A stretch of DNA of 64,000 nucleotides from Mucilaginibacter_A sp964251965 (GTDB taxonomy: Bacteria > Bacteroidota > Bacteroidia > Sphingobacteriales > Sphingobacteriaceae), in assembly GCA_964251965.1 (NCBI GenBank), contig CAXULQ010000004.1, forward strand, positions 282,326-346,325, given 5' to 3'. Position numbers and translations under genes: made by a program. Below, in pieces: positions 40,951 to 50,261 of this stretch (within the stretch, counting starts at the first letter, position 1; each line of letters opens with the position of its first letter). The notes beneath the pieces were generated by a model. It did not search any database, was not told the origin of the DNA, and saw only the letters and a list, made by a program, of their open reading frames with translations.

Positions 40951-43422
40951 ATGCCCGGCCAGTATCCTTTAACCAAAATCAGCGAAATTTTAGGTGCTAA
41001 AAACAGCATCACAAAAGATATAACAATTGAACATTTATTGACCGACAGCCGCCGCATCACCAACGCTTCAACCACTTTGTTTTTTGCTTTGGAAGGAAGG
41101 CGGAACGGACATGATTTCATTCCCGAATTATTTGCCGCCGGTGTTTTAAATTTCGTGGTAAAGGAAGATTATCAAATCCCTCAAGAACTCATCAACGCTA
41201 ATTTTATACCGGTAAAAGAAGTATTGCCAGCATTGCAGCAATTAGCGGCTTTCCATCGGCTGCAATTTGATTTTGATGTGATCGCCATTACCGGAAGCAA
41301 TGGCAAAACCGTGGTAAAAGAATGGTTGTACCAGCTCCTTTCCCCAAAAAAAAACGTGGTACGCAGCCCGAAAAGTTACAACTCGCAAACCGGCGTTCCG
41401 CTTTCTTTATGGCAGATGGATGCGCAGCACGAACTGGGGATTTTTGAAGCCGGGATTTCTTTGCCGGGAGAAATGGAACGTTTGGAAGCGATGATCAAAC
41501 CAACCATCGGTTTGCTCACGCATTTTGCCGCTGCGCACGATGAAGGTTTTGCCAGCCGGACTGAAAAATTGAAAGAGAAATTAAAGCTGTTTATAAATGT
41601 AAATTTGCTCGTTTATAATCATGATCAGGCTCCGCAGGAAATTGCAGGAGAAGTAATAGGATTAAAAACTTTCATCATCAGCAAAAAAACAGAACAAGCT
41701 GATCTGTATGTTTTTGAGCAGGAAAACCTGTCTGACAAAACAAAATTCCATGCTGTTTTTAAGGGCGAAAATATCAGTTGCTGCATTCCTTTTTTAGATG
41801 AAGCTTCAATAGAAAACGCTTTGCTTTGCTGGGGAACGTTGCTTGCTTTGGGGATTGATCCAACCGTAATCAAGCATCGGATGGAAGCTTTAAATCCGGT
41901 AAGTATGCGGTTGGAACTGAAAAACGGTAACCACAATTGTTCGGTGATTGATGATTCTTACAACTCGGATATTAATTCTTTAGAAATCGCTTTGAACTTT
42001 TTAGGCCGGCAAAAACAACATCCCAAGAAAACCTTGATCCTGTCGGATATTTATCAGTCGGGTTTGCAGAGTGAAGTTCTTTATCAACAGGTTGCCAACC
42101 TCATCCAACAAAAAAAAATTGATAAACTGATTGGCGTAGGTCAGGAAATCTCTGAAAATCAGATGCTGTTTTTATCACCCGAAAAACACTTTTTTGCAGA
42201 TACAGAAACCTTGCTGCAGCATTTGCCACCGCTGCAATTTCGGGATGAAACCATCTTGTTAAAAGGTTCGAGAAGTTTTGAATTTGAACGGGTCAGCCGG
42301 GTTTTGTCGCAGCAAACGCATGAAACGGTATTAGAAATCAACCTAAACGCTGTCCAGCAAAACCTCAACCATTACAAATCAATTTTAAAACCGGGCGTAA
42401 AATTAATGGCGATGGTAAAAGCGTTTTCGTACGGAAGCGGAAGTTTTGAAATTGCCGGGATTTTGCAGTTTAACAAAGCCGACTACCTCGCCGTGGCTTA
42501 TGTAGATGAAGGCGTTTCGCTGCGGAATGCTGGGATTACGCTGCCGATTATGGTTTTAAACCCGGAGGTTTCCGCTTTTGCAGAACTTGTTGAACATCAG
42601 TTAGAACCGGAAATTTATAGCTTTAACTTGCTGGAAAGATATGCTGTTTTTATCGATGAAAAATCAGTAATTTCTTCTCCAATCCATATCAAAATTGATA
42701 CGGGCATGCACCGTTTGGGTTTTGAACAGCATGAAGTGGAGCAGCTTTGCCGTGTGCTGAAAAACAACCCGCAATTACAGGTAAAATCGGTATTTTCGCA
42801 TTTGGCCGGCAGCGGTTCGGCGGAGCATGACGAGTTTTCTTTTCATCAGTTTAATACTTTTAAAAATGTTTGTCAACTGCTGGAAGAAGCCTTGGGATAT
42901 ACTTTTATCAAACATATTTCCAACACTTCTGCCATCAGCCGCTGGCCCGAAATGCAGCTGGATATGGTTCGTTTAGGTATTGGTTTGTATGGAATTGATA
43001 CGGCTGATAATCAACAGAAGAACAATCTTTTACAGCCGGTTGCTTCATTAAAAACCAGTATTTCCCAGCTAAAGAAAGTAAAAGCCGGAGAAACGGTTGG
43101 CTACAGCCGCAACGATTTGATGGAAAAAGACGGCACCATCGCGACCGTTCGGATCGGTTATGCCGATGGTTATCTTCGTGTTTTTGGGAACGGTAACGGG
43201 AAAATGCTCATCAACGGGAAAATGGCACCAACTATCGGCCATATTTCGATGGATATGTGCATGCTGGATGTAAGCGGGATTGAGGTGCAGGAAGATGACG
43301 AAGTAATTGTATTTAATGAAGAACTTCGGATAGAAACGCTGGCCGAACAAGCCGAGACGATTCCGTATGAAATCCTCACCAATATTTCCCAGCGGGTAAA
43401 AAGGGTTTATTTTTATGAGTAA
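40951..43422 (+). CDS. murF-alr: Bifunctional MurF ligase / alanine racemase
   Basis: 823-residue fusion. The N-terminal MurF half (about 1-450) adds D-Ala-D-Ala to UDP-MurNAc-tripeptide: ATP loop ITGSNGKTVVKEW, then DDSYNSDINSLE. The C-terminal half (about 455-823) is a PLP alanine racemase: Lys in LMAMVKAFSYGSG, HISMDMCMLDVS, and the catalytic Tyr region VGYSRND. The fusion is standard in Bacteroidota and couples D-Ala supply to its use. Four motif copies lie in the coding sequence (40996, 41211, 42163, 42641), read in different frames. Confidence 0.96.
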   Translation: MPGQYPLTKISEILGAKNSITKDITIEHLLTDSRRITNASTTLFFALEGRRNGHDFIPELFAAGVLNFVVKEDYQIPQELINANFIPVKEVLPALQQLAAFHRLQFDFDVIAITGSNGKTVVKEWLYQLLSPKKNVVRSPKSYNSQTGVPLSLWQMDAQHELGIFEAGISLPGEMERLEAMIKPTIGLLTHFAAAHDEGFASRTEKLKEKLKLFINVNLLVYNHDQAPQEIAGEVIGLKTFIISKKTEQADLYVFEQENLSDKTKFHAVFKGENISCCIPFLDEASIENALLCWGTLLALGIDPTVIKHRMEALNPVSMRLELKNGNHNCSVIDDSYNSDINSLEIALNFLGRQKQHPKKTLILSDIYQSGLQSEVLYQQVANLIQQKKIDKLIGVGQEISENQMLFLSPEKHFFADTETLLQHLPPLQFRDETILLKGSRSFEFERVSRVLSQQTHETVLEINLNAVQQNLNHYKSILKPGVKLMAMVKAFSYGSGSFEIAGILQFNKADYLAVAYVDEGVSLRNAGITLPIMVLNPEVSAFAELVEHQLEPEIYSFNLLERYAVFIDEKSVISSPIHIKIDTGMHRLGFEQHEVEQLCRVLKNNPQLQVKSVFSHLAGSGSAEHDEFSFHQFNTFKNVCQLLEEALGYTFIKHISNTSAISRWPEMQLDMVRLGIGLYGIDTADNQQKNNLLQPVASLKTSISQLKKVKAGETVGYSRNDLMEKDGTIATVRIGYADGYLRVFGNGNGKMLINGKMAPTIGHISMDMCMLDVSGIEVQEDDEVIVFNEELRIETLAEQAETIPYEILTNISQRVKRVYFYE

Positions 43423-44029
43423 AAACAGCAACATGAACAGGATTTTCCGGGCATTGGTCAATTATTTTATCAAAGGTGTTTTGGTGGTTGTACCGATTGG
43501 CGCCGCTATTTTTTTAATCGTCTGGATTGTTGCTTCTGTTGATAAATCGCTTAACCTGAGTGATTTAATCCTTACCGATTCAAAAACGGGCAAACCAATT
43601 TACATTCCCGGGTTGGGGATATTGACCGTGATCGTTGTAATTATGATCGCTGGCGTTATCGTAACCAATTTAATAACCGAACCGATTTATAACTGGTTTT
43701 CGCGCCTGTTCCACCGTTTGCCCTTGTTCAACTTTGTGTATTCGTCCGTAAAGGATTTAACTGAGGCATTTGTAGGCGATGAGAAAAAGTTTAACGAACC
43801 GGTTTTGGTAACGATGGATGAGTTTGGTTTGAAGCGGATCGGGTTTGTAACGCATAAAGATTTAAACGTATTGGGTTTGCCGGATGATGTGGCCGTTTAC
43901 TTTCCGTTTTCGTACTCTTTCACCGGGCAATTAGTTATCCTCCCGGCTACCCGCGTAAAACCAATTGATAAAAGTGCCGCCGACATGATGAAGTTTGTAA
44001 TTTCTGGCGGGGTTAGCCATCTGGAATAA
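43415..44029 (+). CDS. DUF502 family membrane protein
   Basis: 204 residues with two N-terminal membrane helices (about 18-40 and 66-90) and a soluble C-terminal part with LFHRLPLFNFVYSSVKDL and PDDVAVYFPFSYSFTGQLV. DUF502 proteins (also COG2928) have no established function in bacteria. The ATG overlaps the end of murF-alr by eight bases, so it belongs to the same operon. It ends before a motif copy and a strong terminator. Confidence 0.9.
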   Translation: MSKNSNMNRIFRALVNYFIKGVLVVVPIGAAIFLIVWIVASVDKSLNLSDLILTDSKTGKPIYIPGLGILTVIVVIMIAGVIVTNLITEPIYNWFSRLFHRLPLFNFVYSSVKDLTEAFVGDEKKFNEPVLVTMDEFGLKRIGFVTHKDLNVLGLPDDVAVYFPFSYSFTGQLVILPATRVKPIDKSAADMMKFVISGGVSHLE

Positions 44030-44070
44030 ACTTTTTTATCGGTAAAAGAAGCATGTGAAAACAGTGGATT

Positions 44071-44107
44071 AAAAAAGCATTGCAACTAAAACTGCAATGC
44101 TTTTTTT
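44071..44107 (+). terminator. Terminator of murF-alr operon
   Basis: AAAGCATTGCA / TGCAATGCTTT stem with flanking A and T runs, able to work in both directions. A motif copy (44041-44054) precedes it. Confidence 0.88.
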
Positions 44108-44170
44108 ATACACCTAAAATTAGTGCCGAACATATTAAAACTTATCCGTAAAAAAGTTAATCTTTTCAAA

Positions 44171-44220
44171 GAGCCGTAGGCTCGGCGGATTTTGTAAAAA
44201 TGGGTTTCAACCCGTTTAAA
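44171..44220. repeat. Intergenic hairpin repeat (GAGCC-GTA-GGCTC ... GGGTTTCAACCC)
   Basis: Two small palindromes in series between convergent operons. They resemble short interspersed REP-like sequences found in Bacteroidota; no other copy in the window. Confidence 0.5.
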
Positions 44221-44222
44221 AA

Positions 44223-44942
44223 CTAAAAATTAGGTTTCAAAACATATTTGTTGTAGAAACGGAAAACATGTTCCACCGCTTCTTCGGCAGTATCAACCAC
44301 GCGGTACAGGTTTAAATCATCAGGACTGATGTTTTTTTCCTGGCCCAGCATTTTTTCTTCGATCCAGTTAAATAATCCGCCCCAATAATCTTTCCCGACA
44401 AAAACAATCGGAAAACGGGCAATTTTTCCGGTTTGGATTAGCGTGATTGCTTCAAAAGATTCGTCCATCGTTCCAAATCCGCCAGGCAAAATAATAAAAC
44501 CTTGCGAATATTTCATGAACATTACCTTTCGGATGAAGAAGTAATCAAATTCCAGCAGTTTATCGCGGTCGATGTATTTGTTGTGGAATTGCTCAAAAGG
44601 CAGTTCGATATTTAAGCCGACAGATTTACCGCCAGCTTCATACGCACCTTTGTTGGCCGCTTCCATCACGCCCGGGCCGCCGCCGGAAATTACGCCGTAA
44701 CCTGCTTCGCTTAATAAACGGGCGCATTCTTCCGCCAGCTGATAATACGGGTTATCGTTTTGCGTCCTGGCGGAACCAAAAATGGAAACACAAGGTCCAA
44801 TTTTGGCCAGTTTTTCAAAGCCGTCAACAAACTCAGCCATAATTTTAAATATCTGCCAGGAATCGGTAACCTTGATTTCGTGCCAGTTGCGGTTCTCAAA
44901 AGCGTGTCTTATTTTCTCGTCGCTTGTCATAATATCACTCAA
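44223..44942 (-). CDS. LOG-family protein (TIGR00730)
   Basis: 239 residues with a Rossmann-like fold. Hallmarks are VISGGGPGVMEAANKGA and the LPGGFGTMDESFEAITLIQ motif (PGGxGTxxE). LOG proteins release free cytokinin-type bases by phosphoribohydrolase activity, and some bacterial members cleave AMP. The physiological role in free-living bacteria is unclear. Cytoplasmic. It follows the symporter gene by 15 bases and may be co-transcribed with it. Confidence 0.9.
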   Translation of the reverse strand: MSDIMTSDEKIRHAFENRNWHEIKVTDSWQIFKIMAEFVDGFEKLAKIGPCVSIFGSARTQNDNPYYQLAEECARLLSEAGYGVISGGGPGVMEAANKGAYEAGGKSVGLNIELPFEQFHNKYIDRDKLLEFDYFFIRKVMFMKYSQGFIILPGGFGTMDESFEAITLIQTGKIARFPIVFVGKDYWGGLFNWIEEKMLGQEKNISPDDLNLYRVVDTAEEAVEHVFRFYNKYVLKPNF

Positions 44943-44957
44943 AATACAAAAATTAAA

Positions 44958-46442
44958 TTATACGTTAGTTTTCAAACTTTTACGGTGCGAAGTCAATAAC
45001 AGCCCGAAAAAAGTGATCAACCCATTAACAATAATTAATTCATTATCAAAAACGTAGCCACCTAATAAGTTTTTAGAGGAAGTACTCAAAAAATAACAAA
45101 CCAGCGGACTTATCAAACAAATAAAAGGCACCAGTTTGTCGTTTACCTGTTGATTTTTCATGAACAAACCGAAGCTGTACAAACCCAAAAGCGGACCATA
45201 AGTGTAACTGGCCACTTTAAAAATTGCACTTACCACGGCATCATTATTAATGCTGTTGAAAATAATAATGGTTAAAAACAGCAATATCGAAAAACCGATG
45301 TGAACCGAATGTCGCAAATTCACCATCTGCCTGCTGTTGGTATTTTCTTTTTTGTTGAAGTTTAAAAAATCGATGCAAAAAGAAGTAGTTAAGGCAGTTA
45401 AGGCAGAATCTGTGGTGGCGAAAGTGGCGGCCGTTAAACCCAGCATAAACACAATAGCCGGGAAAACGCCCAGATAATTTAAGGCGATGGTTGGATACAG
45501 ATAATCGGTTTTGGCTACGCTGATACTGTTTTTAGCGGCATAAATATAGAGCAGCGCGCCAACACTCAAAAAGAAAATATTGATCACCACGAAAACGGCC
45601 GTAAAGCTGAACATGTTTTTTTGCGCTTCGCCGATGTTTTTGCAGCTTAGGTTTTTTTGCATCAAATCCTGATCGAGGCCAACCATGGCAACGGTAATAA
45701 ATAAGCCGCCCAGAAACTGTTTGGTAAAATGAAGCTTGTTGGCCAGGAAATCATTCCAGAAAAATATTTTGGAATAGCTGCTGTTTTTAATAGTTTCCGC
45801 AGCTTCAAAAATGTTGAGATGCAAACTTCGGCAGATAAAAATGATGGATAAAAACACGGAAGCCACCAAGAAAAATGTTTGTAAGCTATCGGTGATGATG
45901 ATGGTTTTGAGTCCGCCTTTAAACGTATAACTCCAGATCAAAGCCAAACAAATCAAAACAGTAACGGCGAAAGGGATATGGTAACTGTCGAAAATGAATT
46001 TCTGCAACACAATAACCACCAAATACAAACGGAATGAAGAGCCAATTGTACGGCTAAGAAGAAAAATTCCTGCTGCTGTTTTGTAACTCCAGGTTCCAAG
46101 TGCGGTTTCAATATAACTATAAATTGAAGTGAGTTTGAGCCGGTAATAAAGCGGCAGCAAAACGGTAGCAATCAAAATAAAACCAACCGCATTGCCAAGC
46201 ACAAACTGGAAATAGGCAAACTGATCGCCGCTTGGCGCGCCCACTTTTCCCGGAACGGAAATAAAAGTAACGCCGCTTAAAGCTGTTCCAATCATTCCAA
46301 ACGCGACCAGATACCATTTGGAATTTCGGTTGGCTACAAAAAAAGTATCGTTATCCGATGAGTTTCTGGAAGTAAGCCACGAAATCAGGATCAGCACCAA
46401 AAAATAACCGATAATAAAAGCAAGTAGAATTGCAGGAGCCAT
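44958..46442 (-). CDS. Solute:sodium symporter (SSS family)
   Basis: 494 residues, about 13 membrane helices, with the SSS pattern WYLVAFGMIGTALSGVTFIS near residue 45 and a Gly/Ala-rich LGLTAATFATTDSALTALTT segment. It imports an unknown organic solute with sodium. A motif copy (45523-45536) reads as AAKNSISV within an external loop. The LOG gene follows closely. No regulator adjoins it. Confidence 0.92.
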   Translation of the reverse strand: MAPAILLAFIIGYFLVLILISWLTSRNSSDNDTFFVANRNSKWYLVAFGMIGTALSGVTFISVPGKVGAPSGDQFAYFQFVLGNAVGFILIATVLLPLYYRLKLTSIYSYIETALGTWSYKTAAGIFLLSRTIGSSFRLYLVVIVLQKFIFDSYHIPFAVTVLICLALIWSYTFKGGLKTIIITDSLQTFFLVASVFLSIIFICRSLHLNIFEAAETIKNSSYSKIFFWNDFLANKLHFTKQFLGGLFITVAMVGLDQDLMQKNLSCKNIGEAQKNMFSFTAVFVVINIFFLSVGALLYIYAAKNSISVAKTDYLYPTIALNYLGVFPAIVFMLGLTAATFATTDSALTALTTSFCIDFLNFNKKENTNSRQMVNLRHSVHIGFSILLFLTIIIFNSINNDAVVSAIFKVASYTYGPLLGLYSFGLFMKNQQVNDKLVPFICLISPLVCYFLSTSSKNLLGGYVFDNELIIVNGLITFFGLLLTSHRKSLKTNV

Positions 46443-46520
46443 GGTTTAGTTGATAGTTTTTGGTTGGTAGTTCATAGAAAGGGGTTGATGGCTATTAGTT
46501 CATTAATGATTTACTTGCGA

Positions 46521-46874
46521 TTAGTCTAAAGACTTTTTCATGCTGGTGATCATTTTTACTAAAACTTCGTGCTCATCATAAAGCGTTTTAAATTGAATTT
46601 CATCAATATAACTTCTTCTTTTTGCAATAAATAAACAGCTAACTACTTCTATTGCAGAACGTAAAGAATAACTTAAAAATAATTTAAAAGAGGCTTTGGT
46701 TTGTCCGGTAGATCCTTCTGCAATGTTTAATACTACCGAATCTGATGCTCTTTTCATTTGCGAAGAAAGTACGAAAAGCTCATCTTTTGGCAAGGTTTTA
46801 CTAAACAGAAAAACAGCCTCGTTCAAGTCCATTGCCTTTTTCCAAATGTTCAATTCTTCAAAACGAAATGCCAT
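46521..46874 (-). CDS. Four-helix bundle protein (23S rRNA IVP family)
   Basis: 117 residues from the ATG at 46874 (MAFRFEELNIWKKAMDL); the earlier in-frame Met extends into repeat DNA. The family pattern FEELNIWKKAMDLN, SSQMKRASDSVVLNIAEGS and SYSLRSAIEV is clear. Proteins of this family were first seen in 23S rRNA intervening sequences, but free-standing copies are common in Bacteroidota and have no known role. It lies alone between the symporter and recR. Confidence 0.88.
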   Translation of the reverse strand: MAFRFEELNIWKKAMDLNEAVFLFSKTLPKDELFVLSSQMKRASDSVVLNIAEGSTGQTKASFKLFLSYSLRSAIEVVSCLFIAKRRSYIDEIQFKTLYDEHEVLVKMITSMKKSLD

Positions 46875-46976
46875 AGTGATCCTAATTAATTTAAAAAATA
46901 AATGTAATAACATATTTCGGTTATCCGCCTTCTCCATGAACTATCAACCATTACCTATAAACTATCAACTTTTCCT

Positions 46977-46984
46977 TATTTTTG
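46977..46984 (+). promoter_or_regulatory. -7 element (TATTTTTG) for recR
   Basis: TATTTTTG then CCCC and the ATG at 46989. It predicts a leaderless recR mRNA. Confidence 0.55.
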
Positions 46985-46988
46985 CCCC

Positions 46989-47603
46989 ATGAATTTTTCT
47001 TCCAAGCTACTGGAAACCGCGGTAGCCGAATTTGCCAAACTTCCCGGGATCGGACAAAAAACAGCTTTGCGTTTAGTGTTGCATTTGTTGAACGAAGAAA
47101 AAGATGAAGTGGAACGTTTTAGTAATTCTGTTAACAAATTACGTAACGAAGTGCGGTTTTGCGAAGTTTGCAACAATATTTCCGATCAGGCAGTTTGTGA
47201 GATTTGTGCTTCTCCGCGCCGAAACGAACAATTAATTTGTGTGGTAGAAGATACGCGCGATGTAATGGCGATCGAGAATACGAGTCAGTACAACGGTTTA
47301 TATCATGTTTTGGGTGGATTAATTTCGCCGATGGATGGCGTTGGCCCGTCTGATCTTAACATTGATTCTTTAGTCGAACGCATCAAAAATATAGCGGTAA
47401 AAGAAGTGATTTTTGCGGTAAGTGCCACGATGGAAGGTGATACGACTATCTTTTATCTGCACAAAAAACTAAAAGAATTTCCGCTTAAAATTTCTACCAT
47501 TGCCCGTGGAATTGCTTTTGGCGGCGAGCTGGAATATGTGGACGAGATTACGTTAGGCCGCTCTATTGCAACACGGGTTTTGTACGAAAGCAATGTTAAA
47601 TAA
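46989..47603 (+). CDS. recR: Recombination protein RecR
   Basis: 204 residues. With RecF/RecO it loads RecA at gaps. A helix-hairpin-helix (KLPGIGQKTALRL), a zinc finger with C58, C61, C70 and C73, and a Toprim domain (VVEDTRDVMAIE, YHVLGG) are in order. The stop is followed at once by a motif copy (47603-47616). Monocistronic. Confidence 0.96.
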   Translation: MNFSSKLLETAVAEFAKLPGIGQKTALRLVLHLLNEEKDEVERFSNSVNKLRNEVRFCEVCNNISDQAVCEICASPRRNEQLICVVEDTRDVMAIENTSQYNGLYHVLGGLISPMDGVGPSDLNIDSLVERIKNIAVKEVIFAVSATMEGDTTIFYLHKKLKEFPLKISTIARGIAFGGELEYVDEITLGRSIATRVLYESNVK

Positions 47604-47670
47604 TGCTTCTTTTATCGGTACTTTTTTGTGATGATGAACTTGTTTCGGCATCTAACTGATAGAAAAAATT

Positions 47671-47708
47671 AGATACGAGAGATCCTGAAACAAGTTCAGG
47701 ATGACAAA
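47671..47708. repeat. GATCCTGAA-ACAAG-TTCAGGAT repeat
   Basis: Perfect 8-bp palindrome ATCCTGAA/TTCAGGAT in an AGATACGAGAGATCC context, typical of short dispersed repeats in this group. It is flanked by motif copies at 47603 and 47712. Confidence 0.6.
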
Positions 47709-47771
47709 CGCATACTTCTTTTATCAATAAAAAAGCTTAGTTATTCATCTTCAAAAAGAATAAATTTTAAA

Positions 47772-48587
47772 ATGTCTTTCAAAGGAAAAACAGTAATTAT
47801 AACCGGTGCTTCTTCCGGCATCGGCGAAGCTTTGGCAAATGAAATTGCTTCGCGCGGTGCTAATTTAGTTTTGGGTGCAAGGCAATATGTTACTTTATGT
47901 GAAATCGCCCAAAACCTGGAAAAAAAATATGGCATAAAAGCAGTAGCCGTAGCTTGTGATGTAAGCAAAGAAGAAGATTGCAAACTGCTGATTCAGCAAG
48001 CAATTCATACTTTTAAAGGTATCGATGTGCTAATCAATAACGCCGGAATTTCGATGCGTGCCTTGTTTAAAGACCTCGATCTGGTGGTGTTGAAAAACCT
48101 GATGGACGTAAACTTTTGGGGCACCGTTTACTGCACGAAATTCGCGATGGAAGAAATTTTAAAATCCAAAGGCAGCATTGTTGGTATTTCTTCGATTGCC
48201 GGTTTTAAAGGTTTGCCGGGACGAACCGGTTATTCGGCTTCCAAGTTTGCCATAAATGGTTTTTTGGATAGTTTGCGCGTGGAGAATTTGAAAACCGGCG
48301 TACATGTAATGACGGCTTGTCCGGGTTTTACCGCTTCCAACATCCGCAGTGCGGCTTTATCTAACGACGGAACCGCGCACGGCGAAACATCCATGGAAGA
48401 AGAAAAAATGATGACCGCCGGAGAAGTAGCCAAAATCATTACCGATGGAATCGAAAAACGCGAGCGGGTTTTGGTAATGACCGGCCAAGGAAAATTAACG
48501 GTTTTGCTGAACAAATTCATTCCAAACTGGCTGGACAAAAAGGTTTACGAGGTTTTCACGAAGGAAAAAAATCCGTTATTGCGGTAG
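47772..48587 (+). CDS. Short-chain dehydrogenase/reductase
   Basis: 271-residue classical SDR. The NAD(P)-binding TGASSGIG (11-18), NNAGIS, and the active site Ser in GISSIAGFKG with YSASK are present. The substrate is unknown. The C-terminal region after 200 is helical and lipophilic, as in 11-beta-HSD-like or DltE-type members. It is monocistronic and convergent with the DUF2254 gene across a motif-pair terminator. Confidence 0.92.
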   Translation: MSFKGKTVIITGASSGIGEALANEIASRGANLVLGARQYVTLCEIAQNLEKKYGIKAVAVACDVSKEEDCKLLIQQAIHTFKGIDVLINNAGISMRALFKDLDLVVLKNLMDVNFWGTVYCTKFAMEEILKSKGSIVGISSIAGFKGLPGRTGYSASKFAINGFLDSLRVENLKTGVHVMTACPGFTASNIRSAALSNDGTAHGETSMEEEKMMTAGEVAKIITDGIEKRERVLVMTGQGKLTVLLNKFIPNWLDKKVYEVFTKEKNPLLR

Positions 48588-48599
48588 GTTTTTATGCTG

Positions 48600-48642
48600 A
48601 TACTTCTTTTATGGCCTAAAAAACAGGTGGTAAAAGAAGCAT
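48600..48642. terminator. Bidirectional terminator from an inverted motif pair
   Basis: ATACTTCTTTTATG (48600-48613) and GGTAAAAGAAGCAT (48629-48642) pair over about 12 bases between two convergent genes. Confidence 0.82.
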
Positions 48643-48654
48643 TTGCGGAGCGGG

Positions 48655-49983
48655 TTATTTTGCAAGATCGGCTGATTGCAGCCCGGCCAGCTTCTCCAGT
48701 GATTTTAAGCGGCTTTTCATCTCACCCAAAACATCTTGGCCCGGCAATTCCGAAAAGCCGGCAAGCAATCTCCGGCCTTGTTCGGCCAGCAATAGTCTGT
48801 CGGCACCATTGGGCAGGGTTTGGGCAATATCCGTAAAAGCCCTCATCAAGCGCAAACTAACGGCAACATCAGTTTTAGAATAAGACCTGATCTGCTCAAA
48901 AGCCGATTCTGCCAGTCGGTTAAAACCTAAATTAGGAAGGATAACACGCAACGTGCCTGGCGGATCGTAAAAGTGTGTGCTTGGTGGCTGCCGTGTAGAA
49001 AAACTAATGAGTATACTGCTTAACTGATCGACACAGCTAATGGCCGTACTTGGGTCGTTTACCGCAGGGGAAATTGCTTTAAGCGCGATATCTACAATCT
49101 GAAGGATCCCGAACTCAATGTCCTGTTCTAACGTGCGGGTTGGGCCAAATTGAAACGAGCGCAAAAGGCTTTCGCTTAAAGCCGGTGTAAGCAGTTTTGC
49201 TTTCGATATGGTTAACAATGGCACACCAGCCGGTACAAAATGCCCTACCCGCCGCAATACCCGGATGCTTATACGGTTGACTTTTGCAATGGCTACCAAT
49301 TGAGCAGCATTTATAGTGCGTACATAACCAGAGGTTAAGCTTAAAACTGGTGCGTCCCAGGGGTTTGGCTCATCAAGTTGTGCCACGGTTTCGGCATTGT
49401 ACAGGCGGCGTTTTGGCATCATGCTATCAATCATTGTTTCGGTTTCGCGTGCTATACGGTCAACAATGTGGTTTACGCTGATCGACTGCGAAATATGGCT
49501 GATAAAAAACAGCAGCCAGCCAACACAGGCCACGGACAGCAGCATCGCGCCAAAAACAGTTAATACCGGCGAAAATGCGAAAGGTAATTTTCTGGCTGAT
49601 GGTAGGGCCGCAATACAATACAGAAAAGTCCCCAGGAAAATACCCAGTGTTTGTTGTGTGATGCGGTCGCTTACAAAAGTTACGATCAGCCTCGGCGAAA
49701 ACTGCATGGAAGCCAAAGTAAGCGTCATGAGCAAAATGGCAAATACGATAGAAACAACCGTCATCATAGAAGTGGCAATGCTGGCCAAAATAAGTTGTGC
49801 TACTTCGGGTTCGTGGTTGGATGGAAAAAGAAAGGCAGGAACAATTTTACTGATGGCAGGATGGCTTTCTTCCCAAGCCGATAAAACTCCGCCAATCAGG
49901 CCAAAAGCTATGGCGATCAGCATCGGCCTAACTAAAAAACCACCCCGCAAATTGTACATGAGGTGACGGAAGTTAAAGTTCAT
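48655..49983 (-). CDS. DUF2254 family membrane protein
   Basis: 442 residues from the ATG at 49983. Four N-terminal membrane helices (about 10-170) are followed by a large soluble domain; conserved segments are SMMTVVSIVFAILLMTLTLAS and KAISPAVNDPSTAISCVDQL. Function unknown; widespread in proteobacteria and some Bacteroidota. Base composition looks slightly GC-richer than its neighbours, which may point to transfer. Monocistronic. Confidence 0.88.
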   Translation of the reverse strand: MNFNFRHLMYNLRGGFLVRPMLIAIAFGLIGGVLSAWEESHPAISKIVPAFLFPSNHEPEVAQLILASIATSMMTVVSIVFAILLMTLTLASMQFSPRLIVTFVSDRITQQTLGIFLGTFLYCIAALPSARKLPFAFSPVLTVFGAMLLSVACVGWLLFFISHISQSISVNHIVDRIARETETMIDSMMPKRRLYNAETVAQLDEPNPWDAPVLSLTSGYVRTINAAQLVAIAKVNRISIRVLRRVGHFVPAGVPLLTISKAKLLTPALSESLLRSFQFGPTRTLEQDIEFGILQIVDIALKAISPAVNDPSTAISCVDQLSSILISFSTRQPPSTHFYDPPGTLRVILPNLGFNRLAESAFEQIRSYSKTDVAVSLRLMRAFTDIAQTLPNGADRLLLAEQGRRLLAGFSELPGQDVLGEMKSRLKSLEKLAGLQSADLAK

Positions 49984-50261
49984 AGTTAGTTTTGAAGATA
50001 TAAAATACAATATGCTGGACTGCTATAAATTTAGGAAATTGTAGCAGTTGAATGAAAATTAATGTGTTGTAGCTTTTTTTTCGAAATCGAACTATTCTAT
50101 AATTTGTAATAGTGTTCTAACTGCAAGTTTTTTAAGTACGGTTTTAAAATTTTCACAAAAAAGAAAAGGCTGTTAATTTTTATTTTTAATTCTGGCCTGT
50201 TGCTGCTGATACTGTTTTTACATGTATATTTATTATTTATATGTAACTAATTTTTTACAGT

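Noticed and set aside
49397..49966. 189-codon open frame on the plus strand opposite the DUF2254 gene
   Set aside because: Antisense shadow of a clear membrane protein gene; low-complexity composition and no domain.
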